DNA of 64,000 nucleotides from Paulinella micropora (GCA_009731375.1 BJOX01000162.1:407762-471761), one strand, 5' to 3'; positions 21,455 to 33,137 are shown, numbered from the stretch's first letter. The notes: generated by a model from the sequence alone, not told the origin. Numbers and translations are program-made.

Positions 21455-21500
21455 AATCGAGCGAGCGCGGAGAAAGAGCGTTTAAGACGTTGTTAAAACG
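21455..21500 (+). CDS. Plus-strand exon-like island between a hexamer and a (CT)n tract
   Basis: CTTTGGGCTGCAG | 46 bases | GTAAGC. It enters in phase 1, reads SSERGERAFKTLLKR, leaves in phase 2. Consensus acceptor and donor, non-repetitive. No partner exon on this strand was found nearby, so it may be chance. Confidence 0.3.
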
Positions 21501-21548
<48 letters not shown>

Positions 21549-21959
21549 TCTCTTGACCTCCCTTTCTCTCTCTCTCTCTCTCATATCTATATCTATATCT
21601 ATATCTATATCTATATCTATATCTATATCTATATCTATATCTATATCTATAACAGCAACACCAGCAACAACAACAAGAACAACAACAAGAACAACAACAA
21701 GAACAACAACAAGAACAACAACAAGAACAACAACAAGAACAACAACAAGAACAACAACAACAACACAAAACAATAACAGCAACAACAACAAAACAAAAAC
21801 AAAAGCAACAACAACAACAACAGCAACAGCAACAACAAGAACAACAACAACAACAACAAAAACAACAGCAACAGCATCAGCAACAACAACAAAAACAGCA
21901 ACAACAACAACAAAAACAGCAGCAGCAGCAAGAACAACAACAACAACAACAGCAACAGC

Positions 21960-22003
<44 letters not shown>

Positions 22004-22187
22004 AAACAACAACAACAAAAACAACAAAAACAACAAAAACAACAGCAACAGCAACAGCAACAATAACAAAAACAGCAACAACAACAACAACAGCAGCAGC
22101 AACAACAACAACAACAACAGCAACAACAACAGCAACAACAACAGCAACAGCAACAACAACAGCAACAACAACAACAACAACAACAGC

Positions 22188-22228
<41 letters not shown>

Positions 22229-22475
22229 GCAACAACAACAGCAACAACAACAACAACAACAGCAACAACAACAACAACAACAGCAACAACAACAACAGCA
22301 GCAAACAACAACAACAACAGCAAACAACAACAACAACAACAACAGCAACAACAACAACAGCAAACAACAACAACAGCAACAGCAACAACAACAACAAGAA
22401 CAGCAAACAACAACAACAGCAACAGCAACAACAACAACAACAACAACAGCAAACAACCCAAGGTTATCTTGGTGT
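21501..22475. repeat. (CT)n, (CTATAT)n and ~800-bp (CAA/CAG)n tract
   Basis: CT to 21583, hexamer to 21650, then AACAACAAG, CAA and CAGCAA blocks to 22458. Open in all frames on both strands (poly-Q/N/T or poly-L/V/C), which is a property of the trinucleotide and no sign of coding. Confidence 0.9.
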
Positions 22476-22555
22476 AGATGCAGATGCACAATGATAATTT
22501 AACGTGTATCTGCCTCTTTCTCGATGTATACTTTTATGTATGTTCAATATAAGGC

Positions 22556-22790
22556 GCGTTCTACACCACACAGAATTCCGGGCTTCTGGGGCCACTTTCT
22601 GGTGGTTTACTTCCTGAAAAGCCTGGCCTGTGGTGCCACTTTCACACCCAAACCCGGCTTCTGGTGCCACTTTCTGGGTTTGCTTCCTGAAAAGCCTGGC
22701 CTGTGGTTCCACTTTCACACCCAGAACCCGGAAATCTGGCCCATGGTGCCACTTTCACACCCAGAACCCGGAAATCTGGGTTGCGCAAAC
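22556..22790. repeat. CCAGAAAGTGGC-family repeat, third site
   Basis: Four units sharing GCCTGGCCTGTGGTGCCACT and TTTCACACCCAGAACCCGGA, same orientation as 21128-21330. Confidence 0.7.
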
Positions 22791-22869
22791 GCGCCTAATA
22801 CAGCGTGTTTCTATCTATACCTCTTTTCCAGTGCGTTTCTGTCCCGTCAAGCACTGGCCGGAAGCCTGT

Positions 22870-22952
22870 TTGTATGTGTGTGTGTGTGTGTATGTGTGTG
22901 TGTGTGTGTGTATGTGCATGCATGTAAGAATGTAAGTATGTACGTATGTATG

Positions 22953-22984
<32 letters not shown>

Positions 22985-23671
22985 TGTATGTATATGTATG
23001 TATGTGTATGTATGTGTATCTGTGTGTGTATGTATGTATGTATGTATGTATGTATGTATCTATGTATGTATGTATGTATGTATGTATGCATGTATGTATG
23101 TATGTATGTATGTATGTACATATGTACGTATGTATGCATTAATGTATGTATGTATGTATGCATGTATGTATGTATGTATGTATGTATGCATGCATGTATG
23201 TATGTATGTACGCGTATGTACTATATGTATGTATGTATGTACGTGTGTATGTATGTATGTATGTATGTATGTATGCATGCATGCATGCATGTATGCATGT
23301 ATGCATGTATACATGTATGTATGTAGGTATGTATGTGTGTATGTAGGTTTGTATATATATGTATGTATGTAGATATGTAGATATGTAGGTATGTATGTAT
23401 GTATGTATGTATGTATGTATGTATGTGTGTATGTATGTATGTATGTTATGTATGTATGTTATGTATGTATGTATGTACGTATGTATGCATGTATGTATGT
23501 ATGTGTGTGTGTGTGTATGTAAGTATGTATGTATGTATGTATGTATGTATGTATGTATGCATGCATGCATGCAGCATGCATGTATGTATGTATGTATGTA
23601 TGTATGTATGTATACATGTATGTATGTATCTATGTATCTATGTATCTATGTATCTATGTATGCATGTATGC
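22870..23671. repeat. (TATG)n/(TGTG)n array
   Basis: About 800 bases of TATG with GCATGC, TACG and TATC variants. No gene. Confidence 0.9.
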
Positions 23672-23915
23672 ATGAAGACCTCTAGCGAAGAAGGTTGTTG
23701 GTCTGTCGCAGAAGCATGTATTACGTATGTATGTATGTATGTATGTATGTATGTATCTATGTATGCATGTATGCATGACCTCTAGCGAAGAAGGTGTTGG
23801 TCTATCGCAGAAGCATGTATTATGTATGTATGTATGTATGTATGTATGTATGCATGCATGTATGCATGAAGACCTCTAGCGAAGAGGGCTGTTGGTCTAT
23901 CGCAGAAGCATGTAT
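23672..23915 (-). repeat. Three donor-side copies of exon X in (TATG)n
   Basis: Copies at about 23674-23716, 23777-23815 and 23868-23912 of GACCTCTAGCGAAGA + GGTCTATCGCAGA (plus strand). All keep CTAGAG|GTC on the minus strand. They stop at the same internal point of the exon (CTCTGCGA) and are separated by TATG tracts of 50-70 bases. Confidence 0.8.
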
Positions 23916-23976
23916 TATGTATGTATGTATGTATGTATGTATTTATCTATGTATGTATGCATGTATGCATGAAGAC

Positions 23977-24045
23977 CTCTAGCGAAGAGGGTTGTTGGTC
24001 TATCGCAGAGACTTGCTCAGTGGGAACTGACTGGTTTGAAGACGC
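23977..24045 (-). CDS. Exon X of minus-strand gene 1
   Basis: Acceptor GTTGTTGTGCTGAG; 23 codons reading ASSNQSVPTEQVSAIDQQPS then SLE, phase 0 to 0; donor CTAGAG|GTCTTC. Polar Ser/Gln-rich, no family. It is the 5'-most exon found for this gene; its phase fits exon A. Three donor-side copies follow downstream. The plus strand is also open (SVGTDWFEDASAQQQSDT then stop). Confidence 0.5.
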
Positions 24046-24152
24046 CTCAGCACAACAACAATCAGATACATAGGTGCGGATGGATGGATGGATGGATGGG
24101 TGGGTGGGTGGATGGATAGATAGACATATCTCTCACACACGAAACGCATTTT

Positions 24153-24293
24153 ATCGGTCACCTCAAAAAAATGTGGTCAGGTTACCGATAAAACTAATAT
24201 GCGGCGCGCCAAATCTGACGTTTTGCGGGCTCGCCGGCCCGGCTCGCCCAAAAAACACGTCAATTTTGTGGCTAGCCGCATAATGTACTATTG
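24153..24293. mobile_element. Two-hairpin MITE-like element, copy 1
   Basis: TTATCGGTCACC...GGTTACCGATAA forms a first hairpin. ATGCGGCGCGCCAAAT...GGCTAGCCGCAT forms a second, GC-rich one (GCGGGCTCGCCGGCCCGG loop side). Copy 2 is at 28540-28685. Confidence 0.75.
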
Positions 24294-24379
24294 TGGGGCA
24301 GTGTAGAGTGGACCTCTGAGGCGACGGGTTGGCTAGAAGCCTCTGCCATGGGCTAGGACATTACTCGGAACTAGGAGGA

Positions 24380-25262
24380 GGAGGAGGAGGAGGGGGGGGG
24401 GGGGGGGAAAGGNNNNNNNNNNNNNNNNNNNNNNNNNNNNNNNNNNNNNNNNNNNNNNNNNNNNNNNNNNNNNNNNNNNNNNNNNNNNNNNNNNNNNNNN
24501 NNNNNNNNNNNNNNNNNNNNNNNNNNNNNNNNNNNNNNNNNNNNNNNNNNNNNNNNNNNNNNNNNNNNNNNNNNNNNNNNNNNNNNNNNNNNNNNNNNNN
24601 NNNNNNNNNNNNNNNNNNNNNNNNNNNNNNNNNNNNNNNNNNNNNNNNNNNNNNNNNNNNNNNNNNNNNNNNNNNNNNNNNNNNNNNNNNNNNNNNNNNN
24701 NNNNNNNNNNNNNNNNNNNNNNNNNNNNNNNNNNNNNNNNNNNNNNNNNNNNNNNNNNNNNNNNNNNNNNNNNNNNNNNNNNNNNNNNNNNNNNNNNNNN
24801 NNNNNNNNNNNNNNNNNNNNNNNNNNNNNNNNNNNNNNNNNNNNNNNNNNNNNNNNNNNNNNNNNNNNNNNNNNNNNNNNNNNNNNNNNNNNNNNNNNNN
24901 NNNNNNNNNNNNNNNNNNNNNNNNNNNNNNNNNNNNNNNNNNNNNNNNNNNNNNNNNNNNNNNNNNNNNNNNNNNNNNNNNNNNNNNNNNNNNNNNNNNN
25001 NNNNNNNNNNNNNNNNNNNNNNNNNNNNNNNNNNNNNNNNNNNNNNNNNNNNNNNNNNNNNNNNNNNNNNNNNNNNNNNNNNNNNNNNNNNNNNNNNNNN
25101 NNNNNNNNNNNNNNTTCTTCTTCTTCTTCTTCTTCTTCTTCTTCTTCTTCTTCTTCTTCTTCTTCTTCTTCTTCTTCTTCTTCTTCTTCTTCTTCTTCTT
25201 CTTCTTCTTCTTCTTCTTCTTCTTCTTCTTCTTCTTCTTCTTCTTCTTCTTCTTCTTCTTCT
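24380..25262. repeat. 702-base gap and (TTC)n
   Basis: GGA and poly-G run into Ns (24413-25114), then pure (TTC)n to 25261. Nothing else can be said. Confidence 0.95.
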
Positions 25263-25372
25263 ATAAATATGTATATAAATATATATACATATAATATGTA
25301 TATATATGTATATATATACATATATATACATATAGAAAGAGAAAGAGAGAGAGAGCACACACACACACACAC

Positions 25373-25404
<32 letters not shown>

Positions 25405-25680
25405 TCTGTTTGCGTCTGCCTGTTCGTGTCGTCTGTCTGTCTGTCTGTGTTTCTGTCTGTGTGTCTGTCTGTCTGTCCTCTCTGCCTGTCAGTCTGCCTG
25501 TCTGTCTATCTGTCTGCCTGAGTACTTGCCTGTCTGTCTATCTGTCTGTCTGTCTTTCCGTCTGAGTCTGTTTGTTGTCTGTTTGTGTCTCTGTCTCTCT
25601 GTCTGTGTCTGTCTGTGTCTGTGTCTGTGTGTATGTGTCTGTGTGCCTGTGTCGACTCTGTGTGTATGTGTCTGCAAAAC
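25263..25680. repeat. (ATAT), (CA), (GA), (TCTG) microsatellites
   Basis: Short consecutive tracts; the TCTG block covers 25430-25660. Confidence 0.9.
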
Positions 25681-26245
25681 ATAAATCTTAGCTTCGCATG
25701 TTTACTCCTCCGGCAGGGCCTGCGAGGCCCTCCATTCACATCACCTGCACCGATCTATCTCCTTTATCTTTTTATTTTGGTGCTTTAGTATTTCCTGTTG
25801 AAGTTGGGTGGCCGGGTTGTTTTGGGATCGAGTGCATGGGGGCGAGACCCAAGTGAGAAAGATGGCATGCACACAGTTCAGTACGAGAATGCGTCAGGGT
25901 GGAGTGGATCAGACAGACACAGACATACATACACAGACAGACACAAGACATTGACAGACGCGACAGACAGGACAACCTACAACCTCCTAGACTTGTGACA
26001 GCTCGATCACTGGGTGGCACCTGCGCCGGTTTACATGGTGGTTTTACTTTTTCAAGGCTTTGGGTGGCACCGCTGCACTCATTGACTATTTTGTACATCT
26101 CTAGTGTCTAGTATGTCTGTACAGGTACTGGAGGTAATACTGGTAGTACTAGTAATAAGGGAGGTACTGCTTCACGAGTGTTGGCAGCACTTTTTTGCAC
26201 ATGCTAAGCGCAGGTTTGCTACTCCACAAGCTGAATTCCGAAGTC
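25681..26245. other. Non-repetitive region without a clear gene
   Basis: Mixed-composition sequence. Short ORFs exist on both strands but none has recognisable sense or splice support. GGTGGCACC occurs three times around 26014-26075. Confidence 0.5.
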
Positions 26246-26252
26246 GATTCTA

Positions 26253-26500
26253 GGTCGTACACCCACACGATCTTGTTTCATTATTTGAATCTGGTGACTT
26301 GCACAAGCCGTACTACAAAAGAACAGTGATTTCTCATGTAACCAAAAGAGGTAGAGAAAAGAGAGGTGTTGATGAATACCAGAAAAGCCGGATTATCCAG
26401 GCAACACTTGATATATCGTTATGGGGTCTTCACATATTTATTTACAGAATTGGGAGAAATGAGATTGTGGGTTTTTCAAAAATGCATTCGTGCCACCATT
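26253..26500 (+). pseudogene. Exon-like or pseudogene fragment
   Basis: After ATTCTAG a frame opens reading VVHPHDLVSLFESGDLHKPY, KRTVISHVTKRGREKR, DEYQKSRIIQATLDIS in non-repetitive sequence and stays open past 26500. Amino-acid sense is good (dispersed hydrophobics, basic patch), but no family is recognised and no donor was settled. Possibly a degraded transposase or an isolated exon. Confidence 0.35.
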
Positions 26501-26552
26501 CATGGGGTTCAACTGGAGGCAAAAGGTTCATTGTGAAAACCATTCATGGGGT

Positions 26553-26660
26553 TCATCATCGTGTTTGCCCACCGTGTTTAGCTGTGTTTGCCCATCGTGT
26601 TTGCCCATCGTGTTTGCCCCATCGCGTTTGCCCCTGGGGCCCATCGCGTTTGCAATCGCA
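26553..26660. repeat. Minisatellite, CATCGTGTTTGCCC units
   Basis: About seven units of 13-20 bases, including CATCGCGTTTGCCCC variants. Preceded by a duplicated CATTCATGGGGTTCA. Confidence 0.8.
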
Positions 26661-26814
26661 TGTTTTAAATTATTCACACACACATGGACATGACACAAGT
26701 GACAATGTGACATACACATCAGGCTGCACATACATACATAACTCTACCGCTCGAGCTACATGAACCAGGCAGTATGGTTAAACGTTCACCCATCAAAGTA
26801 CTCATCCACAGATC

Positions 26815-27012
26815 CACATCAGACTCGCATCCCAATACACCATCCACCCATCCACCATCCACCCATCCACCATCCACCCATCCACCATCCATCCATCTCA
26901 TCCATCCATCCATCCATCCATCCATCAAAATTCCATCCATCCATCCATCCATCCATCCATCCATCCATCCACCCTCTCCCATCCGACCATCCACCGACCA
27001 AACACATGTACA

Positions 27013-27085
<73 letters not shown>

Positions 27086-27167
27086 ACACACACACACATA
27101 TGCATGTACACACACGCACACACACACACACACACACAAACACAAACACACACGCACACACACGCTC

Positions 27168-27198
<31 letters not shown>

Positions 27199-28011
27199 CA
27201 NNNNNNNNNNNNNNNNNNNNNNNNNNNNNNNNNNNNNNNNNNNNNNNNNNNNNNNNNNNNNNNNNNNNNNNNNNNNNNNNNNNNNNNNNNNNNNNNNNNN
27301 NNNNNNNNNNNNNNNNNNNNNNNNNNNNNNNNNNNNNNNNNNNNNNNNNNNNNNNNNNNNNNNNNNNNNNNNNNNNNNNNNNNNNNNNNNNNNNNNNNNN
27401 NNNNNNNNNNNNNNNNNNNNNNNNNNNNNNNNNNNNNNNNNNNNNNNNNNNNNNNNNNNNNNNNNNNNNNNNNNNNNNNNNNNNNNNNNNNNNNNNNNNN
27501 NNNNNNNNNNNNNNNNNNNNNNNNNNNNNNNNNNNNNNNNNNNNNNNNNNNNNNNNNNNNNNNNNNNNNNNNNNNNNNNNNNNNNNNNNNNNNNNNNNNN
27601 NNNNNNNNNNNNNNNNNNNNNNNNNNNNNNNNNNNNNNNNNNNNNNNNNNNNNNNNNNNNNNNNNNNNNNNNNNNNNNNNNNNNNNNNNNNNNNNNNNAC
27701 ACACACACACACACACGCTCACATACATACACACACACACACACACAGACACACACGCTCACATACACACACACACACACATACACACACACACACGTAC
27801 ACACATACACAGACAGTACACACACACACACACACACATCATACACACACACAACACATACACATCGCACACACGTGCACACATACACAGAGACAGTACA
27901 CATACACACACACACACACACACAACACACACACACACACACACAACACACACACACATCGCACACACGTGCACACATACATAGAGACAGTACACACACA
28001 CACACACCAGA

Positions 28012-28042
<31 letters not shown>

Positions 28043-28084
28043 TCGCACACACGTGCACACATACACAGAGACAGTACACACACA

Positions 28085-28117
<33 letters not shown>

Positions 28118-28363
28118 CATCGCACACACGTGCACACCACACACAGTGCATGCATAATATCCCTTATGTACATCTGTATGAATGCATGTATGTTAGTTTG
28201 TATGCATGTATATGTATGTATATGTATGTATGTATGTATGTACATATGTATGTATGTATGCATGTATGTATGCATGTATGTATGCATGTATGTATGCATG
28301 TATGTATGTATTGTATTCATGTATGTATGTATATATGTATATATGTATATATGTGTATGTATG

Positions 28364-28394
<31 letters not shown>

Positions 28395-28448
28395 CATATG
28401 TACATATGTATTATGTATTATGTATTTATATGTATGTATGTAATGTAT
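26815..28448. repeat. (CCAT)n, (CA)n and (TATG)n with a 498-base gap
   Basis: CCATC units 26830-26990, CA tracts 27015-27200 and 27699-28140 flanking Ns (27201-27698), TATG to 28448. Inside the CA tract a ~100-base unit with ATCGCACACACGTGCACAC recurs four times. Confidence 0.9.
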
Positions 28449-28790
28449 GTACAGTAGGTTAGCAACAGGGGCACCTTAGGTGCCCTGAATTATTTATGCC
28501 AGGTGCAGTTTTTTAATATACTTTTCACATTTTCCATTATCGGTCACCACAAAATGTGGTCAGGTTACCGATAAAACTACATATGCGGCGCGCCAAATTT
28601 GACGTGTTTTGCGGGCTCGCCGGCCCGGCTCCGGCTCGCGCCGCAAAACACGTCAAATTTGTGGCTAGCCGCATAATATACTATTCTAGGTGCCCTAAGA
28701 TTCTGATGTCTATGTGCAGTCTAGGTGCCCTACGTATAAATTGAAAAGTCAAGTGCCCTGATTTTCAAAGCTTGCTAACCCTCTGGTACT
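28449..28790. repeat. Left arm of a ~180-bp inverted repeat, interrupted by a MITE
   Basis: GGTTAGCAACAGGGGCACCT...CAAGCTTGCTAACCCTC matches the reverse complement of 29395-29580. The inserted two-hairpin element (28540-28685) is absent from the other arm. Confidence 0.75.
28540..28685. mobile_element. Two-hairpin MITE-like element, copy 2
   Basis: Same two hairpins as 24153-24293, with a longer GC loop. The filled site reads CACATTTTCCA-element-TTCTAGGTG. The empty site in the opposite arm (reverse complement of 29485-29515) reads CACATTTGTATTCTAGGTG, so the boundaries are supported to within a few bases. Confidence 0.8.
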
Positions 28791-28794
28791 ACTA

Positions 28795-29077
28795 CTATGT
28801 ATGAATGCATGTATGTATGTATGTGTGTGTGTGTGTGTATGTATGGATACATATGCATGTATGTATGTATGTATGTATGTATGTATGTATGCATGCATGC
28901 ATGTATGTATGTATGTATGTATGTATGTATGTATGTATGTATGTTATGTATGTATGTATGTCATGTATGGTATGTATGTATGTATGTATGTATGTATGTA
29001 CATATCTACAAATGTGCCTGGTATTATACGTACGTACGTACCTATGTATGTATGCAGGTATACGTACGCGCGCGCGC

Positions 29078-29151
<74 letters not shown>

Positions 29152-29238
29152 TTGTGTGTGTTTGTGTGTGGTTGTGTGTGTGTGTGTGTGTTTGTGTGTT
29201 TTTGTGTATGTGTATGTGTGTTTGTGTCTGTGTCTCTC

Positions 29239-29269
<31 letters not shown>

Positions 29270-29283
29270 GTGTGTGTGCGTGT

Positions 29284-29314
<31 letters not shown>

Positions 29315-29394
29315 CGTGTGTGTGTGTGCGTGCGGTGTTTGCTTGGCGAATGCAGTACCAAAGGGTAGAAGAGATGAAAACGGAACGAAACAGA
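28795..29394. repeat. (TATG)n and (GT)n between the inverted arms
   Basis: TATG to 29055, then GT with GC and TTTG variants to 29335. Confidence 0.9.
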
Positions 29395-29580
29395 GGGTTA
29401 GCAAGTTTTGAAAATCAGGGCACCTGACTTTTCAGTTTAGGGAACCTAGACTGTGCATAGAGACGCAGACATTAGAATTTCAGTGCACCTAGAATACAAA
29501 TGTGAAGAGTATATGAAAAAGCCAGGGCACCTGATATGAGAATTTAGGGCAAGGTGCCCCTGTTGCTAACCCACTGCAAA
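29395..29580. repeat. Right arm of the inverted repeat, empty site
   Basis: GGGTTAGCAAGTTTTGAAAA...GGTGCCCCTGTTGCTAACCC; contains the uninterrupted version of the left arm. Confidence 0.75.
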
Positions 29581-29989
29581 ATGCACACTTCTGAAGATGT
29601 GTTCAGTCTCAAAAAGAAAACCAACAATTTTGCGGGCGAAGAAAACCACATGGTTTTTTTCGATCATCCGCAAATATCGGAAGAAAGATTTTTTTGTGGA
29701 ATTCCACGAGGGGCAAAAAACGCTTCACATACCTTTTTTTTTTCATTTTTGGCAGGCCTGGTGGAAGTGATGTATAACTGTGACGAACCGGCCAGGTTCT
29801 AAAACTTTTAACGGATTTTCAGTGGATTATTTTCCCGAAAATCGGGGATCATTTTGTGGGTGAAGTTTTATGATGGGCTCCGCAAAAACGTGTGTGTTGA
29901 ACGTTGATGGGCTCCGCAAAAACGTGTGTGTTGAACCACCACACTTCATTTCCAAGGCAAAGAACGTGGTGTTAGTAAATGCACCACGA
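29581..29989. other. Non-repetitive region with a 30-bp duplication
   Basis: GATGGGCTCCGCAAAAACGT occurs twice in tandem near 29870-29930. No gene recognised. Confidence 0.5.
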
Positions 29990-31070
29990 GGATCACCCGT
30001 CCCACAAGCACACACTCAACCAATCCCAAACCGCTGTCCCTTAAACCTTTCACTACTTTATAGTTCTCCAAGCAGACAGACTGTAGAAGCTTTTCATCCA
30101 AAAACAGAAAAAGTAGTTTTTTTTCCTGAGAAAAATCAGACTGCCCGTTTTTTCTAAGTGGAATTTTTGGAGAAAAATAGTTGGGTTTCCGAAAAAAAAA
30201 CAGGCTGGCCCGTCGAAAATGTTCTTCCCGTGATATTTCCTGTGAAAACAATTCCAAACAGGCCGGCCCGCTGTTGAACAACTAGTTAGGTTTACGCAAA
30301 AAAGACAGGCCGGCCCGTCAAAAATATTTTTTCCGTAATATTTCCCGTCAAAGTATGTCTAAAAAACTGGTTAGGTTTCCGTGAAAATGATGACGGACAG
30401 ACAGACACACTTTGCTTCGTTTTACTTATAGAAACGAGTTATGACAAGGGATCGCCCGTCCCAAAGGCACCAGCCACACAAATCCAAAGGCATCAGTAGT
30501 CACACAATCTCAAAAATTCAGTTCTTCAAGCAACAGACTGGGGAAGTTCAAGCGTTCCACTCAAAAAGTCTTGTTTTCCAGAAAAATCGGACGGCCCGAT
30601 TTTTTGTAAGTGGAATTCATAGCAAAAAAAATTCCGCAAAACAGGCCGGCCCGTCCAAAATATTCTTCCCGTGATCTTTCAGGCCGGCCCCGCCGCTAAA
30701 AAAATAGTTACGTTTCCATGAAAAGCCACACACTTTGCTTCGTTATATTTCTATAAGTATAACGAAGCAAAGTGTGTCCGTGATCACATCACGTAAACCT
30801 AACCAGTTTTTTAGCGGCGGGTCTGAAAGATTACGGGAAGAATATTTTGGACGTGCCGGCCTGTCTTTTCTGCGGAAACGCGACCATTTTTTGCTATGAA
30901 TTCCACTTAGAAAAAGTAGGGCCGTCACATACATACATACATACATACATACACACATACACACATACATACATACATACATACATACATACACATACAC
31001 GTACATGCATAGAGGATACCATTCTGAGTCTTGAAAGCTTGAACAGGCATACATACATACATACATATGG

Positions 31071-31102
<32 letters not shown>

Positions 31103-31290
31103 GGGGANNNNNNNNNNGAAAAAAAAAAAAAAAAAAAAAAAAGAGAGAGAGAGAGAGACTCTTTTTGAGCTAGTTGAGTGGAAAGCTTGAACTTCCGCAG
31201 TCGGTTGCTTGAAGAAGAAACAGAAGTTGTAAAAATGACAACCGTTTGAGGTTTAGTAGCTGGTTCCTTTGGGACGGGCGATCCCCTGTC
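29990..31290. mobile_element. Foldback complex: two direct and one inverted copy of a ~350-bp unit
   Basis: Units at about 29990-30360 and 30430-30755 share GGATCRCCCGTCCCA, AAGCAGACAGACTG-like sequence, TTCTAAGTGGAATT, GGCCGGCCCGTC and TTCTTCCCGTGAT. From 30756 to 31290 the second unit repeats inverted about ACACACTTTGCTTCGTTATA. The right arm is split at 30931-31155 by CATA, poly-A, poly-G and a 10-N gap, then resumes exactly where the left arm would (CTAGTTGAGTGGAAAGC, GGGACGGGCGATCCC). Confidence 0.7.
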
Positions 31291-31631
31291 ATATTCTCGT
31301 AAATGAAATAAGAGCCATAATTTTCCGTGAACCCGACCACATGCTCAAGATTGTTTCCCCATATCCCATGAAAGAACCTTTTTGAGGTCAGCGGAGTGTG
31401 TTTGTTTTGCTTGTGTAGTTTGTTCGGTTGTGTTATTGCAGTTGCTTTGGGGTGTGTTTGCTGCTGCTGCTTCCGCTTTCTGTTCCACATCTCCAACCTC
31501 GTTAGGCCCCAGCACACAGAAAGAAAGAAAGAAAGAAAGAAGGAAAGAAAGAAAGAAAGAAAGAAAAGAAAGAAAGAAAGAAAGGAAAAAGAAAAGGAGA
31601 GAGAGAGAGAGGGAGAAAGAGAAAGAGAAAG

Positions 31632-31670
<39 letters not shown>

Positions 31671-31725
31671 CAGACAGACAGAGACAGACAGAAAGAAAGA
31701 AAGAAAGAAAAAAAGAAAGAAGGGA

Positions 31726-31762
<37 letters not shown>

Positions 31763-32201
31763 GATATTTTCTTTTATTTCCCCTTTTTCTGATTAGTATA
31801 TCTTCTTTTATTTCTCTCTTCTTTTTTACATATCTGGTTCACTTAATTTAATACGCTTTTCTTCATATTTGCTTTCATTCTCATCCGCCCTATTATCGCA
31901 TTTTCTTTCATTTCTCCTTTTTTCCTATTACAATATTTATTTTATATCTTGCTGCGCTGATATTATTATTATTCATATACATCTTTCGTACTTTTCATTT
32001 TCTTCCTCTATATCACTTAACACTATCATATCCTCACCTATATTATTTATCTATTTTTTATGTTTGGCCTCTTAAGTAGATAATGTTTTCTCCCTGTATA
32101 TTCCCCTTGACTAGCTTTAAATTTTCTCCCCGTACATTGTCGATGTCATTAAAACGAAAAAAGAAAGGAAGAAGGAAGGAAAGAAGGAAGGAAGGAAGGA
32201 A

Positions 32202-32235
<34 letters not shown>

Positions 32236-32243
32236 ACGAACGA

Positions 32244-32291
<48 letters not shown>

Positions 32292-32432
32292 CAGAAAGAA
32301 AGAAACAGCAAGAGCAAGAGCCAGAGCAAAAAGAAGAAAACAAGGAAGGAAGGAGTTGTTAATAAGTTAATAAATAAAAGAGAAAGCAAACAAGGAAGGG
32401 AGAAATGCAAGGAAGAGGAAGCAAGGAAGGAA

Positions 32433-32464
<32 letters not shown>

Positions 32465-32619
32465 ACAGAGAGAGAGAGAGGAGGAGGAGGGGGGGGGGGG
32501 GGGAAAAAATTTAANNNNNNNNNNNNNNNNNNNNNNNNNNNNNNNNNNNNNGGGGGGGGGGGGGGGGGGGAGTAAAAACTGTCAAAGCAAATGTTTTACA
32601 AGTATGGAAGATGATTCCT
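31291..32619. repeat. Unique patch, (AAAG)n tracts, T-rich patch, short gap
   Basis: Unique to 31516, AAAG/GAGA to 31765, T-rich non-coding to 32150, AAGG/AAAG to 32465, poly-G flanking Ns at 32515-32551. No gene seen. Confidence 0.8.
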
Positions 32620-32860
32620 CTTATCTCCATCTCTATCTCTATCTCTATCTCTATCTATATCTATATCTTCATCTATATCTATATCTTCATCTACATCTAC
32701 ATCTATATCTATATCTATATCTATATCTATATCTATATCTATATCTATCTATATCTATATCTTATTTCTATCTAATATTGTCTATCTGTCTCTATCTCTA
32801 TCTCTATCTCTATCTTTATCTCTACATCTCTATCTCTATCTCTTACGTTGTAAAAATGAG
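32620..32860. repeat. (TCTATC/TCTATA)n hexamers
   Basis: Blocks of TCTATC, TATATC and TTCATC. Confidence 0.9.
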
Positions 32861-33137
32861 TTATGCTTGAAAAAGCTGAGGCACTTTATACAGGTAATAT
32901 ATATGGTACTACAATACAGTGTGGTATGCAGCGTGTTTGCGTGTGTGAAGCACGGTAATCAGTGTGCCCACTTTCGTTATTTAGATTTGTACGTTTTGAT
33001 ATCTGTGTATGTCTGTGTATGAGTGCGCCCATTTTCGTTCCTTAGATTTGTAGTACACGCGTGTCTTCCATGCGTTTTTCTATGTACGTCTGTTTTCTAA
33101 ATGGAGTAGGGTGGTATTTGTTGGCTTCTTTGTGCAG
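32861..33137 (+). promoter_or_regulatory. 5' flank of the LRR gene
   Basis: Non-repetitive, containing a duplicated CCACTTTCGTTATTTAGATTTGTA / CCATTTTCGTTCCTTAGATTTGTA-like stretch (32970 and 33030). TTTGTGCAG directly before the ATG at 33138 would be a good acceptor, so a 5' UTR intron is possible. No TATA box is claimed. Confidence 0.4.

Noticed and set aside
21553-22494. Very long ORFs of poly-Q/N/T, poly-L, poly-V
   Set aside because: A (CAA/CAG)n tract is open in every frame on both strands; no start context, splice signal or unique sequence supports translation.
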